A stretch of DNA of 14,135 nt from Opitutales bacterium (GCA_007123395.1 SKLD01000285.1:1-14135), one strand, 5' to 3'; positions 7,397 to 14,100 are shown, counted from the first letter of the stretch. Numbers and translations: made by a program. The notes: generated by a model not told the origin, from the letters alone.

Positions 7397-9289
7397 TCAC
7401 TGGTAGCGGCGGCGGATGACGCGTTCTTCCTGCACCGGCAGTTGTTCGGCGCGGGCGCGTTGTTCTTCGCGGGCCTGTTCAAGGGCGCGGAGCTGCTGTC
7501 GCAGGCGGGCCTCGACTTCGATGCCCGTGACTTCGTCGGATTCACGGCGCAGGCGCGAGAAGAGTTCCTCTTCCTGCGGCGAGACATCCTCGCCCGGGAT
7601 ATCGCGCTTGCGGATGCCCATTTCGTAGAGGCGGCGGTCGGAGAAGACGTCCTCGTAGGTGGCGCCATCGCCGCTGAGGATGCGCGCGGTGATGAAGACA
7701 ATGAGATTGCGCTGGTCTTCGCTTGTGTTTTCGCTGCGGAAAAGACGGCCGACCCCCGGGATGTTGCCAAGAACAGGCACGCGCGACTCGCCGTTGTTCG
7801 TGACGGTCTCGATGAGTCCGCCGATGGCGAGCGTGAACCCGCTCTTGAGCGTCACGGTGCTCTCCGTGCGGCGGGTGGTGATGATCGGTATCGTCGCGCC
7901 CCCCTCGCCGCCGAAGCCGACTTCACCCGTGCGGCTGCTGATCTCCGGCCGGATATCGAGGCTGATGAAACCGGCGCTGTTGATCTGCGGCAGGACGTTG
8001 AGAAGAATGCCGATGGGCTTGAAGTCGAAGCCGCTCACCTCGAAGGTACCGCGCTCCTGATTGTAGGTGTAGCGCGGAATCGGAAATTCCTCGCCGATAT
8101 TGATCTGCGCCTTGGTGTTGTTCACCGTGACGATCGTGGGATTGGAAACGAGGCGGGAATCCGTGTTCCGCTCGAGGGCGGAGAGCACGACTTGGAAGGC
8201 GTCAGCACTGAAGAGCGCGGTGTCTTCGTGCGTCAGAATACGGCTGAAGTCGTTGTCGAACTCACGTAGCCGCGAGTTGATGATATCGACCGAACCATCA
8301 GGATTGAGCGTGAAACCCTCCGTGCGGGTATCCGAGCGCGTCGGCCCGCTCTCACGCTCAAGCCCGTATTCGCGCTGGAACGGCCCTGCCTGCAGTGAGT
8401 AGCCGGAGAGCGACTGCCAGTCGACTCCGAGATTGCGCACATCGCGCTGCGTCACTTCGACAAAACGCGACTCAATCATCACTTGTTCGGTCGGACGGTC
8501 GAGCGTCTCGATGATCTGCTGGATGCTGTTGAGACGTGAAGGGCGCTCCGTAATGACAAGCGCGTTGCTGCGCGTGTCCACTTGGATGCGCCCGCCCGCG
8601 CCGGTGTCGACAAGGTTGCCGACCGAGTTACGCAGCTCACCGGCCTGCGCGAAATTGATGATAAATACCCGCGTGTCCATAGGCTCGCGCATCAACTCGT
8701 CCTGACTACGGACTTTGATGATGTTTTCGTCGACGATCCACGTGAAGTTGAGAGGCTCGAGAACGACATTGAATATCTGCTGCCATGTGACGTCGCGCAG
8801 GCGGATGGTGATGCGTCCCACAAGCGTCTCGGGGATGACGACATTGAGTCCGTAAAGATCGGCCACATTGCGGATGATGTTGCGCACGTCCTCATCCGGA
8901 AAGTCGACGGATATCCGCTCGTCGCGACCCACGGTGTCATCACCCTGCGACTCACCCGGCAGCTCCATGAAGATGTCGTCGGACTCCGGAGTGACAGGCG
9001 GTTCGGCACGCGGACGCTCTCCGGGCATTTCGATGTAGTCGTCTTGCCCTTCCGCATCGGCACCTGTGTCGGCACCGCGGCGCGCCGCCGAGTCGGCTAA
9101 ATCCAGCGTTGCTTCGCGGCGCCGCTCAGCCTCGCGGTCAGCGGTGTCGATGGTCTGGCGGGCACGTTCCAGTCCAAGGTCGCGGGTAGACCCCGCATCC
9201 TCCCCGGTCGAAGAGGACGTATCCGCCTGTCCGTTCAGGAGAGGGGTGATGCCGAAAACGGCGAGGGTGACAAACGTCCGGTAGTTCAT
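7397..9289 (-). CDS. pilQ: Outer-membrane secretin (PilQ-like)
   Basis: This 630-residue secretin should form the multimeric outer-membrane channel through which a pilus emerges. Order: signal peptide (about 1-20), a charged Ala/Arg/Glu linker (35-120), an STN/N0-type domain (126-195), one NolW/N1-type domain (205-265), the secretin core (about 270-540) with the hallmark VPVLGNIPGVGRLFR at 504-518, then a roughly 90-residue charged helical tail (541-630). The linker carries two similar acidic motifs, DDYIEMPGE (83-91) and DDIFMELPGE (104-113). PilQ family members usually have AMIN domains at the N-terminus; none is seen. The product could be called GspD-like, but separate pilM-, pilN- and pilO-like genes just upstream favour the pilus assignment. 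It starts 61 bases after the pilP-like gene. Confidence 0.9.
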   Translation of the reverse strand: MNYRTFVTLAVFGITPLLNGQADTSSSTGEDAGSTRDLGLERARQTIDTADREAERRREATLDLADSAARRGADTGADAEGQDDYIEMPGERPRAEPPVTPESDDIFMELPGESQGDDTVGRDERISVDFPDEDVRNIIRNVADLYGLNVVIPETLVGRITIRLRDVTWQQIFNVVLEPLNFTWIVDENIIKVRSQDELMREPMDTRVFIINFAQAGELRNSVGNLVDTGAGGRIQVDTRSNALVITERPSRLNSIQQIIETLDRPTEQVMIESRFVEVTQRDVRNLGVDWQSLSGYSLQAGPFQREYGLERESGPTRSDTRTEGFTLNPDGSVDIINSRLREFDNDFSRILTHEDTALFSADAFQVVLSALERNTDSRLVSNPTIVTVNNTKAQINIGEEFPIPRYTYNQERGTFEVSGFDFKPIGILLNVLPQINSAGFISLDIRPEISSRTGEVGFGGEGGATIPIITTRRTESTVTLKSGFTLAIGGLIETVTNNGESRVPVLGNIPGVGRLFRSENTSEDQRNLIVFITARILSGDGATYEDVFSDRRLYEMGIRKRDIPGEDVSPQEEELFSRLRRESDEVTGIEVEARLRQQLRALEQAREEQRARAEQLPVQEERVIRRRYQ

Positions 9290-9350
9290 AGTATTGCCTG
9301 TTTGGTTTGATTTACGGTGTTCAAATTACTGCTGTATGAGTAAATTCGTT

Positions 9351-9905
9351 TTATCGGCGCGGTTCGGCGCCGTTGCGCTCAGACGGACGGGTAATCGTGC
9401 CTGCGCCCAAGCGGTCCTGGAGGTATTCCCGCGTAAGGGTCGCCTCGCCGACGCGGAGTGTGTAGGAGCGGCTGGTAATGCGCTCGACGACAACATCGTA
9501 GGCCTGGCCGCGCACTGTAGCGGAAAAAACCTGGCCGAGTTCGAGGCGGTTGCCGTCCGGAAGATTGAGAAAAGCCGTACCCGCGCCAATCATGCTGCCG
9601 CTCGGGCGGAACCGCTCGGAAATGAGTTCCAGCGCCTCCGCGTCGGGCAGGCGTTCGACGCGGGGCTGCCGATCCACGACGGCTCGCTCGGGCTCGGGCG
9701 CGGCCGGCCGGGGATCAACCCACGGGCGGAAGGGACTCGGCAATTCCGCCAGCGCCGCGCGGACGGGCTCGGTTTCCCGCGCGAGAAGGGAGCTGCCTTG
9801 AGTGAGAACGGTCTCACGCTGCTCCATCGGACGCACCACTCCCTGAGCGACGGTGGATCCCACGGAAAGGATCAATGACAATGTTATCAGGGCAACGGTT
9901 TTCAT
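9351..9905 (-). CDS. Small exported protein in the PilP position
   Basis: This 184-residue protein has a clear signal peptide (1-20, cleavage expected after TVA before QG). A Pro/Arg-rich linker (about 45-85) follows, then a small beta-type region (115-160) around LPDGNRLELGQVFSATVRG and YDVVVERITSRSYTLRVGE. That layout matches PilP/GspC, where a flexible linker leads to a small beta domain that contacts the secretin N-domains. PilP is normally a lipoprotein, but there is no lipobox cysteine here, so it would be soluble in the periplasm if the signal is cleaved. The gene overlaps pilO by 4 bases (ATGA) with GGAAGGAAG before the ATG, and lies directly before the secretin. PilP-equivalent is inference from position and layout. 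Confidence 0.7.
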   Translation of the reverse strand: MKTVALITLSLILSVGSTVAQGVVRPMEQRETVLTQGSSLLARETEPVRAALAELPSPFRPWVDPRPAAPEPERAVVDRQPRVERLPDAEALELISERFRPSGSMIGAGTAFLNLPDGNRLELGQVFSATVRGQAYDVVVERITSRSYTLRVGEATLTREYLQDRLGAGTITRPSERNGAEPRR

Positions 9906-10474
9906 GGCTTCCTTCCGAGAACGTTGAGTTCGATTTGGGCATTCAAATGCCCGCCAGGCGCGGCTTGCCCGGCAGAACCAAGATTGAGCGACTGAATGCG
10001 GACAAAATGGCGACCGGTCACCAGTTTTTGGATAAAATCAACGATATCTTCAAACCCGCCCTGAGCAGTGACCGAGTAGCCGATCACGTCGTAGAGTTCA
10101 ATCCGTGGAAGCGTGACGGACGCACCGGCGGCCTGGGCTTGTTGCTGGATATTCTGAATACGTACACCGGCGGCTTCTTCCATACGGTAGAAATAGTCGT
10201 AGTTGACCGCGACTTCGCGGCGCTCCATCAGCCGGTCATCGATCTGTGCGACTTGCTCATTGAGCAGATCGAGCTGCGCATGAAGATCTGCGCCCTGCGC
10301 TATGTTTTGTTGCATCCGACGGAGGGCCATGCGCTCCGACTCAAGGTCACGCTCCAGTTCGCCCGTCTTCGGAATCCGGACGATCAAAAGGACAAGGAAA
10401 ACGAAAGCGAGGGCGCCGAGAGCAAAAGCGGTGCGGTTTTGCCTGAGAATGGCTGAAATCATTTCCTTCTTCAT
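9902..10474 (-). CDS. pilO: PilO-like pilus alignment protein
   Basis: The 190-residue product is a bitopic inner-membrane protein: a short basic N-terminus, one membrane helix (15-33), a periplasmic coiled-coil (about 38-88), and a compact C-terminal domain (98-190) ending in beta strands around GYSVTAQGGFEDIVDFIQKL and LNAQIELNVLG. This is the PilO plan, whose ferredoxin-like domain pairs with PilN and links the cytoplasmic PilM to PilP and the secretin. Length is near the PilO norm of about 200. The start is supported by a perfect GGAGGT (10480-10485) lying inside the last codons of pilN; the two genes share ATGA. Confidence 0.85.
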   Translation of the reverse strand: MKKEMISAILRQNRTAFALGALAFVFLVLLIVRIPKTGELERDLESERMALRRMQQNIAQGADLHAQLDLLNEQVAQIDDRLMERREVAVNYDYFYRMEEAAGVRIQNIQQQAQAAGASVTLPRIELYDVIGYSVTAQGGFEDIVDFIQKLVTGRHFVRIQSLNLGSAGQAAPGGHLNAQIELNVLGRKP

Positions 10475-11124
10475 GACGCACCTCCCGCTTTGTCAGGATC
10501 GAGGACGATTTGGATGACGAAATTAAAGACCGTCGGATCATTCGTCCGGTAGAAGGATGAAAGGCGCTGTTCCTCGAGCTTCGCCGCAATGGCGGGTATT
10601 TCCGACAGACGGTCGCGGAAACGGTTGATCGTCGCGGGCGCAGGACTCTCGGCTGACTCACGCACGGTTCCCTGCAATTGCAGGCGGTAGCGCTTGACCT
10701 CCCGGCGCCCCTGCCGCTCAGCGAAAACTCCGCCCGAAACGATATTGTAGGTCACGGCACGGGGCCGGATTTCCGCGATCGAAACGAGGACGGCGTGGTA
10801 GTCGAAAGGCAGATCGAGAAACGCCAGAAGCTCTTCCACATGCCTCGCTTCGCGCGTGAACTCACCTGAGAGACGGACGAGTTCGCTGTTCTCTGCCCGC
10901 GTCGCCGCGATCTCCGCGCGCACCGACGCCAGCTCATCCTCGGCGAGGCGGATGCCGTGCTCGGTGAAGAGCAGCCACCCCAGCAGGGCCACGGCAACCG
11001 TCAACGTGAGAAAGATGGAGAGAAACTGGGTACGCACAACCTTGATGTCGGGAAGCAAAACGACATCGCGGAAGTCCGGCCGCCAAGGGGGATGGAAGAC
11101 CCGTTTATTTCTTTTTCGAGCCAT
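10471..11124 (-). CDS. pilN: PilN-like pilus alignment protein
   Basis: The 217-residue product has a basic cytoplasmic N-terminus, one membrane helix (about 34-53), a coiled-coil (58-95) and a periplasmic alpha/beta domain, the PilN/GspL-C plan. In PilN the N-terminal INLLP motif docks into PilM; the likely counterpart is VVLLPD at 21-26, here placed unusually far from the N-terminus behind 20 extra basic and Pro/Trp-containing residues. The gene overlaps the end of pilM by 20 bases, with AAGG just before the ATG, and overlaps pilO by 4 bases. It should heterodimerise with the PilO-like protein. Confidence 0.83.
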   Translation of the reverse strand: MARKRNKRVFHPPWRPDFRDVVLLPDIKVVRTQFLSIFLTLTVAVALLGWLLFTEHGIRLAEDELASVRAEIAATRAENSELVRLSGEFTREARHVEELLAFLDLPFDYHAVLVSIAEIRPRAVTYNIVSGGVFAERQGRREVKRYRLQLQGTVRESAESPAPATINRFRDRLSEIPAIAAKLEEQRLSSFYRTNDPTVFNFVIQIVLDPDKAGGAS

Positions 11125-12163
11125 TGTCCTTAGAGTTGAATGCTCCCATCATGGAGAAGAGTCCGAACCACAACGCGTTGTTACCCGCCTGTTCGAGAAC
11201 AGATTCCTGCGGCTGGACGTTGAAACCGTGCAACCATTCGCCGTACTCGGCGTGCAGCAGGCGCAGCCCGAGACTCTTCGACATAACAGTCGGAATCCAC
11301 GAGAGGTTCTCCGGCAAAGACCCGAGATGAAGATGCCCGATGGTCATGCCCGTCTGCACTTCGAAAAAGCCGATGGCCGCCTGGAGTTCCCTGAGCAGAC
11401 CCTGCAGGAGGGCGGGGCCCATCTCCGTGAAATCAAATGTGTTTGAGAAGAAGAGTTTCCGAGCCGACGCCTCGTCCTTGAGCCCGAGTTCCTCCTGGAT
11501 TCGCGGCACGATTGTGCCGAGCCCTTTCGCAAGCGGGCGCGTGAGTTCGACCAAGTTGCGCGACACAATATATGTGCAGGTCTGCCCCATACTCATCTCC
11601 AAGACCAGCACCGGGTCGGTCATCTCCTTCCACGCAATGTAATCAGCGATTCCCCCGAGAACCGACAAAGTCCCGAGTTGGAGAGACCTCGGGTAGACGT
11701 TGGTGCCGGTGAGCTGCTTCTGCAAATCATCCAGATCGGCCTTCAGCGCCCCCGCAAATAGCAACTCCTTCTGCTGCGCGATGGAACGCTCAAGAGTGAA
11801 CTCGCTGCCGTCCGACGCATTGAGCACTGCCGCTACGTTCTTCGCCGTGTCAATCTTGAGTTGCTGGGAGAGAACATTGCGGAGGTAGGCCGGATCCTTG
11901 GCCTTTGCCGCGGATTCGACCGTGTGGCGCCGCACGAAACGCGACGGCGGATAAACCGCGCAATGCGCCTGCACAAATTTCCCTCCCGACCCGGCACCCG
12001 TCATTTCCTCGGTGAGGCGCGGGAGTCTTTCCCATGCGCCGTCCAACGGAAAACTCTCCACCGATTCCACGGCGAAGGGTGGCGTCAGCGAAGTCGTCTT
12101 CGCCACCTGGACCGAAAACTCGCCGACTTCGAGGAAAAGACCTTTGGCCTTACGGGACAACAT
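11105..12163 (-). CDS. pilM: PilM-like actin-fold cytoplasmic protein
   Basis: This 352-residue protein matches the PilM family in length, operon place and overall pattern: an N-terminal strand pair (GLFLEVGEFSVQVAK, residues 8-22), a phosphate-2-like region (VLVLEMSMGQTCTYIV, 185-200), then RPLAKGLGTIVPRIQEELG and ARKLFF (209-238). In canonical PilM the first motif reads LDIGSSSVK with an Asp and the second also has acidic/Gly ATP contacts. Here they are FLEVGEFSVQ and LEMSMG, so nucleotide binding may be altered or lost. PilM is cytoplasmic and binds the PilN N-terminus. First gene of the operon; no strong Shine-Dalgarno is visible before ATG 12163. Confidence 0.82.
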   Translation of the reverse strand: MLSRKAKGLFLEVGEFSVQVAKTTSLTPPFAVESVESFPLDGAWERLPRLTEEMTGAGSGGKFVQAHCAVYPPSRFVRRHTVESAAKAKDPAYLRNVLSQQLKIDTAKNVAAVLNASDGSEFTLERSIAQQKELLFAGALKADLDDLQKQLTGTNVYPRSLQLGTLSVLGGIADYIAWKEMTDPVLVLEMSMGQTCTYIVSRNLVELTRPLAKGLGTIVPRIQEELGLKDEASARKLFFSNTFDFTEMGPALLQGLLRELQAAIGFFEVQTGMTIGHLHLGSLPENLSWIPTVMSKSLGLRLLHAEYGEWLHGFNVQPQESVLEQAGNNALWFGLFSMMGAFNSKDNGSKKK

Positions 12164-12239
12164 TGCTTGGTTCTGAACACGTTCTTCTCACTGTCGCGGC
12201 CCCCCGGTGTGGAGACCATTCCTGTGAAAATGTAAATGT

Positions 12240-12265
12240 AAAAAAACGGAGGCGTTGTCCGTTTT
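12240..12265 (-). terminator. Rho-independent terminator or attenuator before pilM
   Basis: On the minus strand AAAACGGA (12265-12258), a 7-base loop and TCCGTTTT (12250-12243) are followed by further T residues to 12240, giving a run of seven T. Its orientation would stop minus-strand transcription 77 bases before pilM. It either ends an upstream transcript or acts as an attenuator of the pil operon. Confidence 0.6.
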
Positions 12266-12329
12266 ACAAGGCAAAAACCGGTATCCGATAGCCGCGCCAC
12301 GGCGAACTCAGCTCAACTGTAAAAACAGT

Positions 12330-12358
12330 CTTATCAGTTCCGCGAGATCCCCAGTAAA
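12330..12358 (-). promoter_or_regulatory. Possible minus-strand promoter upstream of pilM
   Basis: On the minus strand TTTACT (12358-12353) and GATAAG (12335-12330) are separated by 17 bases, each matching the sigma-70 consensus at 4 of 6 positions. The ACTGT/ACAGT inverted repeat covers the predicted start point. A transcript from here meets the terminator-like hairpin at 12240-12265 before reaching pilM. Confidence 0.3.
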
Positions 12359-12416
12359 AAAGCGGGTTTGCGGCGATCCGGCTGCCTCATTTGAAATGTA
12401 AATTTACAGTTTCTTT

Positions 12417-12470
12417 AAAACGCCCCCGAAGGCGGGTTGTCGGGTGCTCCGGAGGCACCCGCCGACCCGC
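12417..12470 (-). terminator. Second, weaker terminator-like hairpin
   Basis: Arms 12432-12447 and 12455-12470 form a 16-position stem with one wobble and one mismatch around a TCCGGAG loop. On the minus strand a short CGCC/GGCG stem and TTTT (12420-12417) follow. It could back up the terminator at 12484-12514, or be a repeat element. Confidence 0.4.
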
Positions 12471-12483
12471 TTGCCGCGCATAC

Positions 12484-12514
12484 AAAAAGACCGCCGGACG
12501 CTTGTTCCGGCGGT
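12484..12514 (-). terminator. Rho-independent terminator of the COX24/bS22-like gene
   Basis: A perfect 9-bp stem (12506-12514 with 12490-12498) and 7-base loop is followed on the minus strand by C and five T (12488-12484). It lies 49 bases beyond the stop codon of the small basic protein gene, giving that gene a well-defined end. Confidence 0.8.
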
Positions 12515-12562
12515 ATGGAAAAGAGGGCGTTCCGGCGGCGACCGGACGCTACGCTGGGGCGC

Positions 12563-12661
12563 TCAACCCCAAGTCCGCTTTTTGTGGCGGTTGGCCCGCG
12601 AACGTTTGCGGCGTTTGTGTTGAGCGATCTTGCGGCGGCGTTTCTTGCGAAGGTTTCCCAT
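12563..12661 (-). CDS. Tiny basic ribosomal protein, COX24/bS22 (AURKAIP1)-like
   Basis: The minus strand encodes 32 residues beginning MGNLRKKRRRKIAQHK and ending NRHKKRTWG, with 18 Arg/Lys. The pattern (KKRRRKI..HKRRKR..AN) resembles the COX24/AURKAIP1 domain found in actinobacterial bS22 and mitochondrial mS38, small-subunit proteins. Similar 30-35-residue proteins beginning MGxLRKKRR are known to me from Bacteroidota/Verrucomicrobiota-type genomes, usually annotated as hypothetical. It ends before a strong terminator and lies near rpsT, which supports a real ribosomal gene. No Shine-Dalgarno precedes the ATG. A GGAGGAAGGG lies about 35 bases upstream, in front of an out-of-frame ATG at 12687. 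A chance basic frame is the alternative, made unlikely by the family-like motif and clean terminator. Confidence 0.75.
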   Translation of the reverse strand: MGNLRKKRRRKIAQHKRRKRSRANRHKKRTWG

Positions 12662-12763
12662 AATTCGATGAAATGAAAACCAGCCATAAAGAGCCCTTCC
12701 TCCGTCCGTGTAAAGGCTGATGTTAGAAAAATCCGTGGTCTTGCCGGTCAGGGCAAACCCGTC

Positions 12764-13591
12764 CTATCCTGCGTGTTCCCGGAGCAAGCGCAGCGCCGAG
12801 GACCACTTCTTCGGCGGCGGCGCTTCGACGGTGACGGCCTCCTCCTCCGTCACACCGAAGCGCAGGGCAGCGAGCCGCGCGAACGGCCCCGGATAGACCG
12901 GTGGTGCCGTCTCGAAGCGTCGGCTCGGACGGTAGTCCCTCTTCAGGTCGGCGACGGAGGGCACCGCACAGCCACCGTAGCGGAAGTCGCCGCACACCGA
13001 TAACCCGGCCTCACGCGCGTGAACAAATAACTGGTGGACGCGCGGATACGCCGTCTGCGCCTCCCACTCCGCGTAAGCTCCCCCCAGCGCCGCGACCCGG
13101 CGAAAGACAGTCGTCGCCGCCTTACCCGTGGTATGGGAGACAATCATGCGCGCTTCGCCGTGGTGGCGAGCGAGCGGAAGTGAACACTGCAGGTGTTCGG
13201 CGTTGCCCCCGCCCGTCGCGACAAAGCGGAATGTGAACCGCCAGAAACCCGAGCCGAGAGCGTTGCGCAGCAACTCAAGGCGCTGCGGTTCCTCCGTAAA
13301 GAGCACCGGACCGGACAACTCCGGATCGAGGGAGTGCACGGCAAGCTGCTCCCGCACAAGGCCCATACGGCGTAACTCAGGCTTGCCCGCCTCGATTTGG
13401 TGATTGAGGGCATAGGTGAGGACGGGATTACGGCCATACCAGTTGTCCGGCAAGGCGGCCACCCCGGCGGGCTTGTCGAGAACGAGCGTCGCGCCCTCCG
13501 GCGAATGCCACAGGACGGGCAGGCGCGCGGGCCGCTCGCCCAAAAGGGGGACGGGAAACCCGATGAAAGCGTTTCTGCGTGCAACCGTCAT
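12764..13591 (-). CDS. Divergent RluA-family pseudouridine synthase
   Basis: This 275-residue protein has the RluA fold signals: LVLDKPAGVAALP (36-48), the catalytic-Asp motif as VHSLDPELSGPVLF (85-98, D89), and late YPRVHQLFVHAREAGLSVCGDFRYGG in place of the usual TGRTHQIRVH...GDxxYG. RluA enzymes convert uridine to pseudouridine in rRNA or tRNA. The Asp is kept, but HRLD has become HSLD and the TGRxHQIRVH motif is degraded, so the substrate or even activity may differ. No S4 domain is seen. The ATG at 13591 is preceded by GAGGG at about 12 bases, and the rpsT terminator lies in its leader, so transcription depends on read-through or an unseen promoter. Confidence 0.78.
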   Translation of the reverse strand: MTVARRNAFIGFPVPLLGERPARLPVLWHSPEGATLVLDKPAGVAALPDNWYGRNPVLTYALNHQIEAGKPELRRMGLVREQLAVHSLDPELSGPVLFTEEPQRLELLRNALGSGFWRFTFRFVATGGGNAEHLQCSLPLARHHGEARMIVSHTTGKAATTVFRRVAALGGAYAEWEAQTAYPRVHQLFVHAREAGLSVCGDFRYGGCAVPSVADLKRDYRPSRRFETAPPVYPGPFARLAALRFGVTEEEAVTVEAPPPKKWSSALRLLREHAG

Positions 13592-13596
13592 GAGAC

Positions 13597-13631
13597 AAAA
13601 AAGCCCTCGTCCGCCGAACCGCGGAGAGAGC
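13597..13631 (-). terminator. Rho-independent terminator of rpsT
   Basis: On the minus strand GCTCTCTCCGC (13631-13621) pairs with GCGGACGAGGGC (13614-13603), with one bulge and one G-U pair, followed by six T (13602-13597). It lies 30 bases after the rpsT stop and only a few bases before the pseudouridine synthase ATG, so it limits read-through into that gene. Confidence 0.75.
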
Positions 13632-13660
13632 TTGTGGAAAACGGGTTTACCGTGCCGCCG

Positions 13661-13909
13661 TCAGCGAGTCTTGGCACCGAGACCTCTCGTTGCCATTTTC
13701 GACTTATCGCGGCTCACCTTGTTCGGATGGACGACGCCGTTTTTGACCGCTTTGTCGAGGGCCGAGGCATAGGCCGCCTTTGCCTCCGGCGAGGCGTCAG
13801 CGACAACCTTACGACGAAGCGTCTTCAACCGGCTGACTACGCCTTGGTTGCGCGCCGTGCGACGGGCAATTCTGCGGACGTCTTTCTTGGAAGATTTGAG
13901 ATTGGCCAT
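13661..13909 (-). CDS. rpsT: 30S ribosomal protein S20
   Basis: The 82-residue product is S20, which binds 16S rRNA early in 30S assembly. It shows the family start MANLKSSKKDVRRIARRTARN, the Lys/Arg-rich helices, the central SRLKTLRRKV, and the C-terminal DKAVKNGVVHPNKVSRDKSKM motif typical of S20. Length is normal (about 85). The gene stands alone between a possible promoter (TTGACA, 13959-13964) and its own terminator (13597-13631). Confidence 0.97.
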   Translation of the reverse strand: MANLKSSKKDVRRIARRTARNQGVVSRLKTLRRKVVADASPEAKAAYASALDKAVKNGVVHPNKVSRDKSKMATRGLGAKTR

Positions 13910-13929
13910 GGTTTTCTAAAAAGGGAAAA

Positions 13930-13964
13930 CGGTGAGAAGCATCGGATTCTCCCCACCCTGTCAA
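13930..13964 (-). promoter_or_regulatory. Possible rpsT promoter
   Basis: A perfect TTGACA sits on the minus strand (13964-13959). At a 17-base spacing the -10 would be TGCTTC, which is a poor match, so only the -35 element is convincing. The start point would fall about 20-25 bases before the rpsT ATG. Confidence 0.35.
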
Positions 13965-14100
13965 TGGAAAAGCTTCCCCATCGCCGGATTTTTGCCGACG
14001 ACCGCTTTGTGGGCACCCTTCCCCGCGCACTGCGGATGCGCCGAACGGCACGCAAAACTTTGCCACCGGCGAGCGGGCAGGCTCCCTGTGCCCCGGACGG

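Larger units (their letters stand above)
12231..12408. promoter_or_regulatory. TGTAAA motif cluster (candidate operators)
   Basis: TGTAAATGTAAA lies at 12231-12242, an inverted repeat ACTGT-AAAA-ACAGT at 12316-12329, and a perfect 12-bp palindrome TGTAAATTTACA at 12397-12408. The three are spaced roughly 80-90 bases apart in the only long gap before the pil operon. A dimeric repressor or activator site is a reasonable reading, but no known regulator is recognised. Confidence 0.4.
12164..12562. other. Intergenic region upstream of pilM
   Basis: This is about 400 bases without a supported gene. It holds terminator-like hairpins on the minus strand, TGTAAA motifs in three places, a possible minus-strand promoter and about 75 bases of pilM leader. 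Candidate operon control lies here, and a small RNA ending at the 12240 terminator is possible. Parts are clearly more AT-rich than the flanking genes. Confidence 0.6.

Noticed and set aside
7375..7770. 132-codon N-terminal extension of the RCC1/CARDB frame
   Set aside because: It overlaps the secretin coding region in another frame, is Ser/Ala/Arg low complexity, and a strong AGGAGG plus signal peptide mark the start at 7374.
6902..8269. 455-codon plus-strand frame
   Set aside because: It is antisense to the secretin and RCC1/CARDB genes, with composition mirroring them; no RBS or domain seen.
12415..12687. 90-codon minus-strand frame starting at ATG 12687
   Set aside because: It has a good upstream Shine-Dalgarno but runs through the terminators at 12484-12514 and 12432-12470 and reads as a shadow of the COX24/bS22-like frame; kept only as a leader-ORF question.
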